Of a stretch of DNA of 64,000 nt, positions 18,096 through 25,143 are shown one piece after another (position 1 is the stretch's first letter; each line of letters begins with the position of its first letter). This stretch comes from an uncultured Clostridia bacterium (GTDB taxonomy: Bacteria; Bacillota; Clostridia; Oscillospirales; Acutalibacteraceae). A model generated the notes under the pieces. It was not told the DNA's origin, made no database searches, and saw only the letters and a list, made by a program, of their open reading frames with translations. The translations under genes were made by a program, and so were the position numbers. The stretch spans positions 1 to 64,000 of the forward strand of contig CANRMJ010000004.1 of the NCBI GenBank assembly GCA_947631705.1. Direction: 5' to 3'.

Positions 18096-19271
18096 GTGAG
18101 GCTGTTGCCGTTAAATCACAACCGGCTAACGGATATTTTAAAAAAAGACTCCGAAATCAATTTTATCGCTTTCTGCACAACACCCTGGCACGCGATAAGC
18201 ACCTGCGCCGCGCTGAAAAAGCTGCAAAGCGGCGGCGAAAAGCTGAAAGGAATAATCCTTGCGGATAAAGGCGATATCGGCAATCCCGCGCCGCTGATTG
18301 AAAAAAGCGTTTTTTCATCGCTCGGCGGAATTGATTATAAAACAGATTACTTTTCGGGCGTTGAATTTCCGAAAGGAAAAATCAAGAATTTAAAAAGGCG
18401 GCTCAAAACATTTTCCGTATTTATGCGCCGCTCGAAAGGCGGCAGAAAAATCTTTGTTCTGCACCCGATGAGCGTAAACGTTATTTTTGCCGCCGAAATA
18501 AAAAAGAATCTGCCAAACGCGAAAGTTATCAGCGTTATAACAGACGAGGGGCTCGGCTCTTATATGAGAAGCGATTTTAACTGGGCAATTGAAATCAAAA
18601 ACGTTTCGGGAAGCTCAGCCGCCTTTTTCAGAGCGCTTATTGATAAGCCGATAGGCAGATTTTACAAGCGCGTTTCCGCCGAAAGAGAAGAATTGCTGGA
18701 CTGCCGCCTGCTTAAAGAAAAAAACAGCGGCTTTGCCGAAAACGGCGAAATGACCGAATTTTATAAAAACGCTGCGGAAAACGAAACGCTGAACCCTGCC
18801 GATTACAGGCGCTACGAGGGCGCGGTAATCATAAGCGCGCAGTTATATTATGAAACGGGGCAGATAAAAAACAACGCAGACCTTGCCCTTTATTCAGAAA
18901 TCGCCGCCGCTCTTAAAAGCGAGGGAAAAACGGTTATCTTAAAGCCGCACCCGAGAGATAAAAACTTATCGCGATATGAGGGGCTGGGCTGTTTTGTTGA
19001 AAAAAACAACACTGCGGCGCAGGAGAGCATTTTTAACTGCCTTGATAAAAAGCCCGCCGCCGTTATAGCCTTCACATCAACGGGGCTGATCACGGCAAAA
19101 ATATTCGGCGGGGTGCGCGGCATTTCGGCAAACAGGCTTTTGCCTGCCGAAAGCGTAAGCAATTCCCTCAAAAACGAATTTGCCAATTTTGAAAGAGCGT
19201 TTTCCGATATGGTTTTTCTTCCCGCGGATATAAAATCGCTCGTTAACTCTGTTAAAAACACAGAAACCTAA
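18096..19271 (+). CDS. Probable sialyltransferase-like glycosyltransferase (GT52/POLYST-like)
   Basis: Not a close match that I can name, but it carries the three hallmark motifs of bacterial sialyltransferases: an acidic-acidic-glycine motif (ITDEGLGSY, near residue 150), the HP motif (ILKPHPRD, near 287) and a serine/threonine motif (AFTSTGL, near 327). The N-terminal FCTTPWHAI also fits the GT52/polysialyltransferase group. The two following genes make a CMP-nonulosonic acid, which would be its donor, so the product is likely a nonulosonic acid-containing side chain. The start is GTG 18096; TTG 18105 is possible. The 142-nt gap before it has a loose inverted repeat (AGAACCT/AGGTTCT) and no gene. 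Confidence 0.65.
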   Translation: MRLLPLNHNRLTDILKKDSEINFIAFCTTPWHAISTCAALKKLQSGGEKLKGIILADKGDIGNPAPLIEKSVFSSLGGIDYKTDYFSGVEFPKGKIKNLKRRLKTFSVFMRRSKGGRKIFVLHPMSVNVIFAAEIKKNLPNAKVISVITDEGLGSYMRSDFNWAIEIKNVSGSSAAFFRALIDKPIGRFYKRVSAEREELLDCRLLKEKNSGFAENGEMTEFYKNAAENETLNPADYRRYEGAVIISAQLYYETGQIKNNADLALYSEIAAALKSEGKTVILKPHPRDKNLSRYEGLGCFVEKNNTAAQESIFNCLDKKPAAVIAFTSTGLITAKIFGGVRGISANRLLPAESVSNSLKNEFANFERAFSDMVFLPADIKSLVNSVKNTET

Positions 19272-19289
19272 ATCAAAGGAGATTGTTTT

Positions 19290-20162
19290 ATGACTTATAA
19301 AAAACCATATGTTATAGCCGAGGCGGGCTGCAACCACAAGGGCGAAATGGAAATCGCGAAGGAGCTTATACGCGTTGCCGCGCAGCTATGCAATGCCGAC
19401 GCTATAAAATTTCAAAAGCGGTGCAACAAAGAGCTGCTCACACCCGAACAGTATAACGCGCCGCACCCGAATCCCGCCAATTCTTACGGAAACACATACG
19501 GAGCGCACCGCGAATATCTTGAATTCACGGCAGAGCAGCACGCGCAGCTTAAAGAGTGGTGCGAGGAATACGGAATCACATATTCCACATCGGTTTGGGA
19601 TTTAACCTCCGCAAAAGAAATTGCCGCCTTAAATCCCGAATTTATAAAAATCCCATCCGCCTGCAACAACAATTTTGAAATGCTGCAATGGCTTTGCGAC
19701 AATTTCGGGGGAGAGATCCAGCTTTCTTTGGGAATGACGACCCACGACGAGGAAAAACAGATCATAGAGCTTTTCGAGAAAAACGGCAGAAACAAGGATC
19801 TTGTTTTATTCTGCTGCACAAGCGGATACCCCGTGCCGTTTGAGGATATATGCCTTTTGGAAATCACAAGGCTTAAAGAGCAATACGGTGAGCGCGTTAA
19901 GAAAATCGGTTTTTCGGGGCATCATCTCGGCATTGCCGTTGACGTTGCGGCAATGACGCTCGGAGCTGAGGTTTTTGAGCGCCATTACACGCTTGACCGC
20001 ACATGGAAAGGAACGGATCACGCCGCGTCCCTTGAGCCGGACGGACTTCGCCGCCTTGTGAGGGATTTAAACAATGTCAACAAGGCGCTTACCTTTAAAG
20101 ACGCCGAAATTCTGCCTATAGAGCAGGTGCAGCGAGATAAACTGAAATACAGAAAGGGATAA
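19290..20162 (+). CDS. NeuB-family nonulosonic acid synthase, short form
   Basis: Condenses phosphoenolpyruvate with a six-carbon sugar (N-acetylmannosamine, mannose or a 6-phosphate) to a nine-carbon acid. NeuB TIM-barrel motifs are EAGCNHKG at the N-terminus, AIKFQKR, STSVWDL, KIPSACNNNFEML and GFSGHHLGIAVDVAA. The protein has 290 residues and stops after the barrel; the antifreeze-like SAF domain of normal NeuB (about 340-350 aa) is absent, as in some 9-phosphate synthase relatives. AAAGGAG lies upstream of the ATG. It is followed after 6 nt by the CMP-transferase/phosphatase fusion. Confidence 0.85.
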   Translation: MTYKKPYVIAEAGCNHKGEMEIAKELIRVAAQLCNADAIKFQKRCNKELLTPEQYNAPHPNPANSYGNTYGAHREYLEFTAEQHAQLKEWCEEYGITYSTSVWDLTSAKEIAALNPEFIKIPSACNNNFEMLQWLCDNFGGEIQLSLGMTTHDEEKQIIELFEKNGRNKDLVLFCCTSGYPVPFEDICLLEITRLKEQYGERVKKIGFSGHHLGIAVDVAAMTLGAEVFERHYTLDRTWKGTDHAASLEPDGLRRLVRDLNNVNKALTFKDAEILPIEQVQRDKLKYRKG

Positions 20163-20168
20163 ATCGAA

Positions 20169-21320
20169 ATGAACGTTGCGTTTATTCCCGTTAGGGGCGG
20201 CAGCAAATCCATTCCGCTGAAAAATATTAAGGAAATCTGCGGCAGACCCCTTGTTTACTGGGTTGCCGCCGCGGCTGAGAGCTGCCCTTTTATAGATAAA
20301 ATCTATATCGCAACAGACAGCGATAAAATAAAAGCCGCCGCCGAAAAATTCCGCCTTTCAAAGGCGGAGGTCATAGGCAGAAGTAAGGAATCGGCGTCAG
20401 ACGGAGCCTCCACGGAATCGGCAATGCTTGAGTTTGCCGAAAAATACGATTTTGACAATATCGTGCTCATTCAGGCAACCTCGCCGCTGCTCACGGGCGA
20501 GGATTTATCTGCCGGCTTTCGCCTTTTTGAATCTCCGAATACAGACAGCGTGCTCTCTGCCGTCAGGCAAAAGCGCTTTTATTGGCAAAACGACGAAAAC
20601 GGCATTGCCTCTCCCGTGAATTACGATGTTTTCAACCGCCCGCGCAGGCAGGATTTCAACGGCTGCCTTGCCGAAAACGGAGCGTTTTATATAACCTCAA
20701 AAAAGGCTCTGCTTTCCTCCGGCAACCGCGTTTCGGGAAAAATCAGAATTTCGGAAATGCCGGAAGACACGTTTTTTGAAATAGACGAGCCCTCGGACTG
20801 GATCATCACGGAGCAGCTTATGAAAAAAAGGGGACTGTGTAAAACCGAAACGCCGAAAATCAAAATGCTGCTCACGGATTGCGACGGCTGCCTTACCGAT
20901 TCCGGTATGTATTACAGTGAAAAAGGCGACGAACTTAAAAAATTCAACACCAGGGACGGCATGGCTTTCTCAATTATGCGAAAACTCGGCGTTTTAACGG
21001 GGATCGTTACAGGCGAAAACGTTGATTTAAACCGCCGCCGCGCCGAAAAGCTAAAGCTTGATGTGCTTGAATCGGGCGCCAAAAACAAGGTGCAGACAGT
21101 TCGCGCGCTCTCGGAAAATTACAGAATTCCCCTTGAAAACATATGCTATATCGGCGACGATATAAACGACGCTCCCGTTTTTGATATAGTGGGCTTTTCG
21201 GCTTGCCCTGCAGACGCCGTCAGCGCCGCAAAGGAAAAGGCAAAATACATAACAAAAGCAAAGGGCGGCGAGGGCGTTATTCGCGAGGTGTGCGAGCTGC
21301 TTTTTGACAATGATAAATAA
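20169..21320 (+). CDS. CMP-nonulosonate synthetase fused to KdsC-like phosphatase
   Basis: Two-domain enzyme. Residues about 1-225 are a NeuA-type cytidylyltransferase (IPVRGGSKSIPLKNI, ATDSDK, IQATSPLL, CLAENGAFYIT). Residues about 230-383 are a C0-type HAD phosphatase like KdsC (LLTDCDGCLTDSGMYY, FNTRDGMAF, GENVDLNRRRAEKL, CYIGDDINDAPVF). The same architecture is known in animal CMAS and in some bacterial NeuA proteins. The phosphatase can remove the 9-phosphate made by a NeuB-type 9-phosphate synthase before CMP activation. Last gene of the operon; a perfect terminator follows. Confidence 0.9.
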   Translation: MNVAFIPVRGGSKSIPLKNIKEICGRPLVYWVAAAAESCPFIDKIYIATDSDKIKAAAEKFRLSKAEVIGRSKESASDGASTESAMLEFAEKYDFDNIVLIQATSPLLTGEDLSAGFRLFESPNTDSVLSAVRQKRFYWQNDENGIASPVNYDVFNRPRRQDFNGCLAENGAFYITSKKALLSSGNRVSGKIRISEMPEDTFFEIDEPSDWIITEQLMKKRGLCKTETPKIKMLLTDCDGCLTDSGMYYSEKGDELKKFNTRDGMAFSIMRKLGVLTGIVTGENVDLNRRRAEKLKLDVLESGAKNKVQTVRALSENYRIPLENICYIGDDINDAPVFDIVGFSACPADAVSAAKEKAKYITKAKGGEGVIREVCELLFDNDK

Positions 21321-21326
21321 TGACCG

Positions 21327-21361
21327 AAACGCGGACGGAAATCAACCCGTCCGCGTTTATT
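21327..21361. terminator. Strong bidirectional terminator ending the polysaccharide operon
   Basis: AAACGCGGACGG (21327-21338) pairs perfectly with CCGTCCGCGTTT (21347-21358), a 12-bp stem with an 8-nt loop and A/T tracts on both sides. It begins 7 nt after the neuA-like stop and also lies just past the 3' end of the convergent GH95 gene, so it probably serves both. Confidence 0.9.
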
Positions 21362-21375
21362 ATGTAACCGCTTTA

Positions 21376-23472
21376 TTATTCCTCCGCGCAAAGCTTTCCG
21401 TTAACAATTTTTCCGTTAAGCTCTTTGCCGCCGTGCAGCTTTATTCCTCTCACGCTGCCGTTCCAGCAGGCGGGCATGGCGTTGTTTTTAATCATCTCCG
21501 CTATTCCGGCTGAAACGCCGAAATTTCCGTCTATCTGAAACGGAGGGTGCGCGTCAAACAAATTCGGATAAGAACCGCCGCCGCTCATAATTACCGAATG
21601 CATGCGGGGATTTATGGGATTAAGCTGATTTTTAATCAGCTTATACGCGTTTTCGCCGTTTCCGAGCCGAGCCCAAAGGCACACCTTCCAGCCGAGGCTC
21701 CAGCCTGTTCCTCCGAAACCTCGAACGTAAAGTGATTTTTCCGCCGCTTTTTTCAGCTCCTCCGAGCATTCAAACGGCGATGGATAAACGCAGTAAAGAT
21801 GGCTTAAATGACGGTGCTCCCTGTCTTTCTCCTCATATTCCTCCGCCCATTCGGGAATTCTTCCGTCCGAGGCGGGTTCAACCTGCCTTATATCGGGCGC
21901 GTTAAGCCCTAATTTGCGGCAAATTTCAAAAAAGTCATAGAGAATTTCCCTGTCCATAGACGGCATATATGTCAAGCTGTGCTCCTTTTGACCGAGCATA
22001 TATGTGTTTTCCGGCGAAAGCGACGGGCAGGTGACAAGCTCGCCGTCCTTTTGAACAAGAAAATCACGGTAAAATTCAAGGCAGCTCTCAAAAAGCGGAA
22101 TCATTTCGCTTTTAAAAGATTCATCGCCCGTATAGAGATAATGCTCATACATCATATTCAGCAGCCACGGCGCGCTCGTTTGCCAAATCGAATAAGACGA
22201 CGCGTTTCCGTTTCCCTTTGGATAGCCCGCGGGATTCGTGTTTCCCCAAATATCGGAATTGTGGTGCGCGCAAAAGCCGCCGCAGCCGTAATAATCCCCT
22301 GCCGTAACCGTTCCGTTTACTGCCAGCTTTTTAACAAAATCAACAAGCGGCTCAAAGCATTCCGAAAGATTGCAAATATCCGTGCACCAATAATTCATCT
22401 GTGTGTTTATGTTGATTGTGTAATCAGAGCTCCACGGCGCGCGAAGATGCTCGTTCCATATTCCCTGAAGATTCATGGCGGCTGTTCCCGACCTTGACGC
22501 GGAAATCGTGAGATATCTTCCGTATTGAAAAAGGAGCGCGATAAGCCCGTCGTCTTTCGCTCCGTTCTTAACAGCCGCAAGCCTTTCGTCCGTAGGCAGA
22601 TCCGAGCCGCCCTCAAGAGTTAAATCCACCCTGTTAAAGAGCGCCGAAAAATCGTTTGTGTGCTCCTTCAGCATTTCACCGTATGATTTCACGCGTTCAA
22701 ATCGTTTCATCGCCCTGCCGAGCGCGTCCGCCGTCGGCATTGATTTAAAATCAACAAAAGATGTTGCAAGACTTATTAAAATTGTTATCTCGCGCTGGTT
22801 TTTTACCGAAATACAATTCTTTTTAAACGCGGCGGCGCCTATTACTTTTGCCGCGCCGGCAAATTTCATTGCCCTGTTTCCGTAAACAACGGGATTCGAA
22901 ACATTGTAATACGGCGGCTGGCACACTTCGGGCGCCGAGCCCTCAATGATCAATGCGTTATCTTTTGCGTACACACTGTTTTTCAGCTTGCTTTTAAACG
23001 TTATTTCGCAGGAAAAATCGCTATCGGATTTCAAGTTAACAACAATCATATCTGCAACGCTGCTCGCAAAAACGGTTTCGGTGAGACCGCCGCACGAGGC
23101 GCGGGCAACGCCGCTTTGCAGATCAAGCGTTCTTTCGTATCCGTTTTTTGAAGAGCGTGATTTAAATTTGATTATGAGATCGCCGAACGGGAGATAGCTT
23201 TCGCACCAATGACCGTGAAAAGCCGTGTTTCCCAGCTTTTCGGCGCGCGAAATATCGCCGCCGAAAACGGCGTTTCGCAACTCGTTAAGACTCTCGTGCG
23301 CGTTTTTCGTGTTTAAATCCTTTGGATATCCGCTCCAAAGCGTGTCCTCATTCAGCGCAAGCCTTTCCGTTTTAAGATTTCCGAAAACCATTGCGCCCAG
23401 CCTCCCGTTTCCCACGGGCAGCGCCTCCTCAAAAACCTTTGCGGCGCTTTTGTAATAAAGTTTGTTTTTCAT
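21376..23472 (-). CDS. Glycoside hydrolase family 95 (alpha-L-fucosidase type)
   Basis: GH95 enzyme, usually an inverting alpha-1,2-L-fucosidase (some act on L-galactose). The N-terminal domain begins with a typical PVGNGRLGAMVFG and LNEDTLWSGYP. The catalytic barrel shows DYTININTQMNYW (asparagine pair of the active site), LSPENTYM, HRHLSHLYCVYP and DAHPPFQIDGNFG (the late acidic residue). At 698 aa it is somewhat shorter than many members. No signal peptide is present, so it should work inside the cell on imported oligosaccharides; no transporter is adjacent. The 267-nt gap upstream of it holds the terminator at 23673 and no gene. Confidence 0.93.
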   Translation of the reverse strand: MKNKLYYKSAAKVFEEALPVGNGRLGAMVFGNLKTERLALNEDTLWSGYPKDLNTKNAHESLNELRNAVFGGDISRAEKLGNTAFHGHWCESYLPFGDLIIKFKSRSSKNGYERTLDLQSGVARASCGGLTETVFASSVADMIVVNLKSDSDFSCEITFKSKLKNSVYAKDNALIIEGSAPEVCQPPYYNVSNPVVYGNRAMKFAGAAKVIGAAAFKKNCISVKNQREITILISLATSFVDFKSMPTADALGRAMKRFERVKSYGEMLKEHTNDFSALFNRVDLTLEGGSDLPTDERLAAVKNGAKDDGLIALLFQYGRYLTISASRSGTAAMNLQGIWNEHLRAPWSSDYTININTQMNYWCTDICNLSECFEPLVDFVKKLAVNGTVTAGDYYGCGGFCAHHNSDIWGNTNPAGYPKGNGNASSYSIWQTSAPWLLNMMYEHYLYTGDESFKSEMIPLFESCLEFYRDFLVQKDGELVTCPSLSPENTYMLGQKEHSLTYMPSMDREILYDFFEICRKLGLNAPDIRQVEPASDGRIPEWAEEYEEKDREHRHLSHLYCVYPSPFECSEELKKAAEKSLYVRGFGGTGWSLGWKVCLWARLGNGENAYKLIKNQLNPINPRMHSVIMSGGGSYPNLFDAHPPFQIDGNFGVSAGIAEMIKNNAMPACWNGSVRGIKLHGGKELNGKIVNGKLCAEE

Positions 23473-23672
23473 TGCCTCTCATGCTCCGTATTTTGCACTT
23501 TTTTAATTTCAATAAGGCTTTTGCCCCGTCATTAGATACGGCAAGGCACGGCATAAGCCGCGCTGTGAAATCGGCAGGAAATCCGCTGATTCCGAAAATG
23601 AAACCCGCCGCCATGTGCGGGAAACATCTTGCCCAAGCTATACTATACCATACCGAATACATGATATGCAAG

Positions 23673-23701
23673 AAAAACGCGCCCCGCAAAAAGCAGGGCG
23701 C
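23673..23701 (-). terminator. Terminator of the 23740-24174 gene
   Basis: On the minus strand GCGCCCTGC pairs with GCGGGGCGC (one mismatch, 5-nt loop), followed by a T5 tract (AAAAA at 23673-23677 on +). It lies about 40 nt after the stop of the small helical protein gene. Confidence 0.75.
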
Positions 23702-23739
23702 CGAAACTTTCGATAAAGTGGTCTGAACCACGCCGAAAT

Positions 23740-24174
23740 TTAAAGGAATCCTCTCATATCCTTTACAAGCTGTTCTTCAATATTTATCAAACGCTTTGTG
23801 ATATCCTTTGAGCTTTCATCCGCGGCGGCATATTGATTAAGATATTTACTGAGCGATTTAACGCCCATATTGCAGCCGTCCGTCATCAGATCGGCAACGG
23901 TTGCGTCTGACCTGTCCATAGCCAGCATCGCGTTCGTTTTTATCCAAGACATACCTTTTGCCATCGGATTTGGATTTTTGCCTTCATCCTGATATTTATC
24001 AAGATAAATCTGGATTTCATCTTTAAGCTTTTCGTGCTCGTCCTTGCAATCGGTTAAAAGCTGTTCAAGCTTATCGCTTTCAACATCATCAAGCACCTCT
24101 TCTATTGATGCCGCTCCCATTTTTATTCCCGCGTCACATTCACGAAGAAGTCTTACGGTGTCCTGTTCTATCAT
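23740..24174 (-). CDS. Uncharacterised helical protein, ferritin-like bundle suspected
   Basis: 144-aa, strongly helical, charged protein without membrane segments or signal peptide. Heptad-like stretches and the spacing of four amphipathic helices suggest a four-helix bundle of the DUF2383/ferritin-like sort. Phrases such as MAKGMSWIKTN and LMTDGCNMGVKSL look conserved in clostridial homologues, but I do not know a function. It is a single-gene unit with its own terminator. Its 5' leader is one of the two copies of the structured element described at 24175-24251. No ferroxidase iron-ligand pattern is obvious. Confidence 0.8.
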   Translation of the reverse strand: MIEQDTVRLLRECDAGIKMGAASIEEVLDDVESDKLEQLLTDCKDEHEKLKDEIQIYLDKYQDEGKNPNPMAKGMSWIKTNAMLAMDRSDATVADLMTDGCNMGVKSLSKYLNQYAAADESSKDITKRLINIEEQLVKDMRGFL

Positions 24175-24251
24175 AGCAATTCACATAGCCTTTCCGGCTA
24201 CAAATAGTAATTAAAAATCACATCTCCTGCGTAGCCGAACAGGGCGTGATG
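24175..24251 (-). ncRNA. Copy A of a repeated structured mRNA leader
   Basis: Immediately precedes the ATG at 24174. The 3' block TACTATTTGTAGCCGGAAAG continues GCTATGTGAATT and is nearly identical to the block before rsmE (55262-55291). TAGCC-GGAAA-GGCTA can form a hairpin that includes the only SD-like sequence (GGAAAGG). Further upstream, ATCAC pairs with GTGAT enclosing CCTG/CAGG. A cis-acting translation control element is the inference. Further upstream, to the iscR-like gene, there is only a CTCTCC/GGAGAG hairpin near 24260. Confidence 0.55.
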
Positions 24252-24393
24252 TAAATTTTGCCTCTCCCGCGGAGAGAATAGAAAAGCCTTGCCCTTCTAT
24301 TTATTTACATTTATATTATTGCCGCTTTTTTTCATAATAGGCAAAATATTTGAAACCACGCCGAAACAGACGGCTTTAAACAGTAAATTTCGC

Positions 24394-24422
24394 TTGAATT
24401 CCTACTATTAATATAGTATTAT
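24394..24422 (+). promoter_or_regulatory. Promoter of the Rrf2 regulator gene
   Basis: -35 TTGAAT (24394-24399), 17-nt spacer, -10 TATTAT (24417-24422), about 20 nt before the start codon. A dyad lies in the spacer (next entry). Confidence 0.65.
24403..24418. promoter_or_regulatory. Operator-like dyad in the Rrf2 gene promoter
   Basis: TACTAT-TAAT-ATAGTA, a perfect 6-bp inverted repeat about a 4-nt centre, placed between -35 and -10. Binding here would block RNA polymerase, consistent with autorepression by the regulator encoded downstream. Confidence 0.5.
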
Positions 24423-24441
24423 AGGTATTGAGGTGAGGTTC

Positions 24442-24870
24442 TTGAGAGTATCAACAAAAGGAAGATATGCGTTAACGCTTATGCTTGATCTTGCCGTGAA
24501 CAACACGGGGGAAAACATTTCAATAAAAACAATTGCCGAAAGAAACGGCATAAGCACAAAATACCTTGAGCAGATTATCTCTATGCTGAACCGCGCCGGC
24601 TACGTTAAGAGCGAACGCGGCTCTTCGGGCGGATACAGACTTTCCAAAAACGCTGAGGATTACACCGTTGGAATGATTCTGCGCCTGACGGAGGGCAGCC
24701 TTGCGCCCACAGACTGCGTTAACAGCAACGAAAACAACTGCCCAAAATATCACGAATGTGCAACGGTGGGAATTTGGGAAAAAATAAACAACGCCATAAA
24801 CGACGTTATAGACAATATAACTCTTGCCGACCTTGTTGATGAATACCGCGCAAAAAACACAGACAACTGA
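24442..24870 (+). CDS. Rrf2 family transcriptional regulator, IscR/CymR-like
   Basis: Winged-helix repressor of the Rrf2 family. The N-terminus MRVSTKGRYALTLMLDLA and the recognition region ISTKYLEQIISMLNRAGYVKS are typical. Three cysteines (DCVNSNENNCPKYHEC, about residues 91-106) match the position of the iron-sulfur ligands of IscR, unlike CymR of Bacillus subtilis, which lacks a cluster. The start is TTG 24442 rather than GTG 24433, because GAGGTGA (24430-24436) is an ideal SD for the TTG and covers the GTG. Followed by the cysteine/homocysteine genes, so it probably senses cysteine supply or iron-sulfur status and controls itself and them. Confidence 0.9.
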   Translation: MRVSTKGRYALTLMLDLAVNNTGENISIKTIAERNGISTKYLEQIISMLNRAGYVKSERGSSGGYRLSKNAEDYTVGMILRLTEGSLAPTDCVNSNENNCPKYHECATVGIWEKINNAINDVIDNITLADLVDEYRAKNTDN

Positions 24871-24916
24871 ATGTTTTTGTTTTGCGCTTAAAATTTAAAT
24901 TTTTTTCTAAAAGTTC

Positions 24917-24945
24917 TTGACAATGTAATTGTTAAGTGCTATTCT
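24917..24945 (+). promoter_or_regulatory. Promoter of the cysteine operon, with dyad on the -35
   Basis: -35 TTGACA (24917-24922), 17-nt spacer, extended -10 TGC-TATTCT (24940-24945). The -35 is part of an imperfect dyad TTGACAAT-GTA-ATTGTTAA (24917-24935), a plausible repressor site. Confidence 0.65.
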
Positions 24946-24959
24946 TTTATCAACACATA

Positions 24960-24982
24960 AAACCTATTAAGTCCATAGGTTT
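24960..24982 (+). promoter_or_regulatory. Hairpin or operator at the start of the cysteine leader
   Basis: AAACCTAT pairs with ATAGGTTT across a 7-nt centre, about 15 nt after the -10. It shares the CTATTAA...ATAG half sites with the dyad before the Rrf2 gene, so it could be a DNA operator as well as an RNA stem. No T tract follows, so it is not a terminator. Confidence 0.45.
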
Positions 24983-25008
24983 AGTATTTAATAAGGAGAT
25001 GAGGTGTT

Positions 25009-25074
25009 ATGAAAACAGTTTCAAAAGCATTGGGAATCGTATATTCCTCATATATCCGAATGTGCCGATGTTGA
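25009..25074 (+). CDS. 21-residue leader peptide ending MCRC
   Basis: Short ORF below the ORF-track limit: MKTVSKALGIVYSSYIRMCRC, then TGA. A very strong SD (AAGGAGATGAGG) precedes its ATG. It lies between the cysteine operon promoter and O-acetylhomoserine sulfhydrylase, and its last codons include two cysteines next to the stop. Inference: a regulatory leader whose translation senses charged cysteine tRNA or whose peptide stalls the ribosome. No terminator hairpin lies between its stop and the next gene (25075-25143), so classical transcription attenuation is not evident. It could instead be a small stand-alone peptide. Confidence 0.7.
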   Translation: MKTVSKALGIVYSSYIRMCRC

Positions 25075-25143
25075 AGATGTGTAAAAGTTTTAAAATATAA
25101 AGATAATTAATATAATAAAGATAGTTAACAAGGAGAATCTATT

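Noticed and set aside
21979-22497. 172-aa ORF inside the GH95 gene on +
   Set aside because: Complement of conserved GH95 codons; the arginine-rich product has no recognisable domain.
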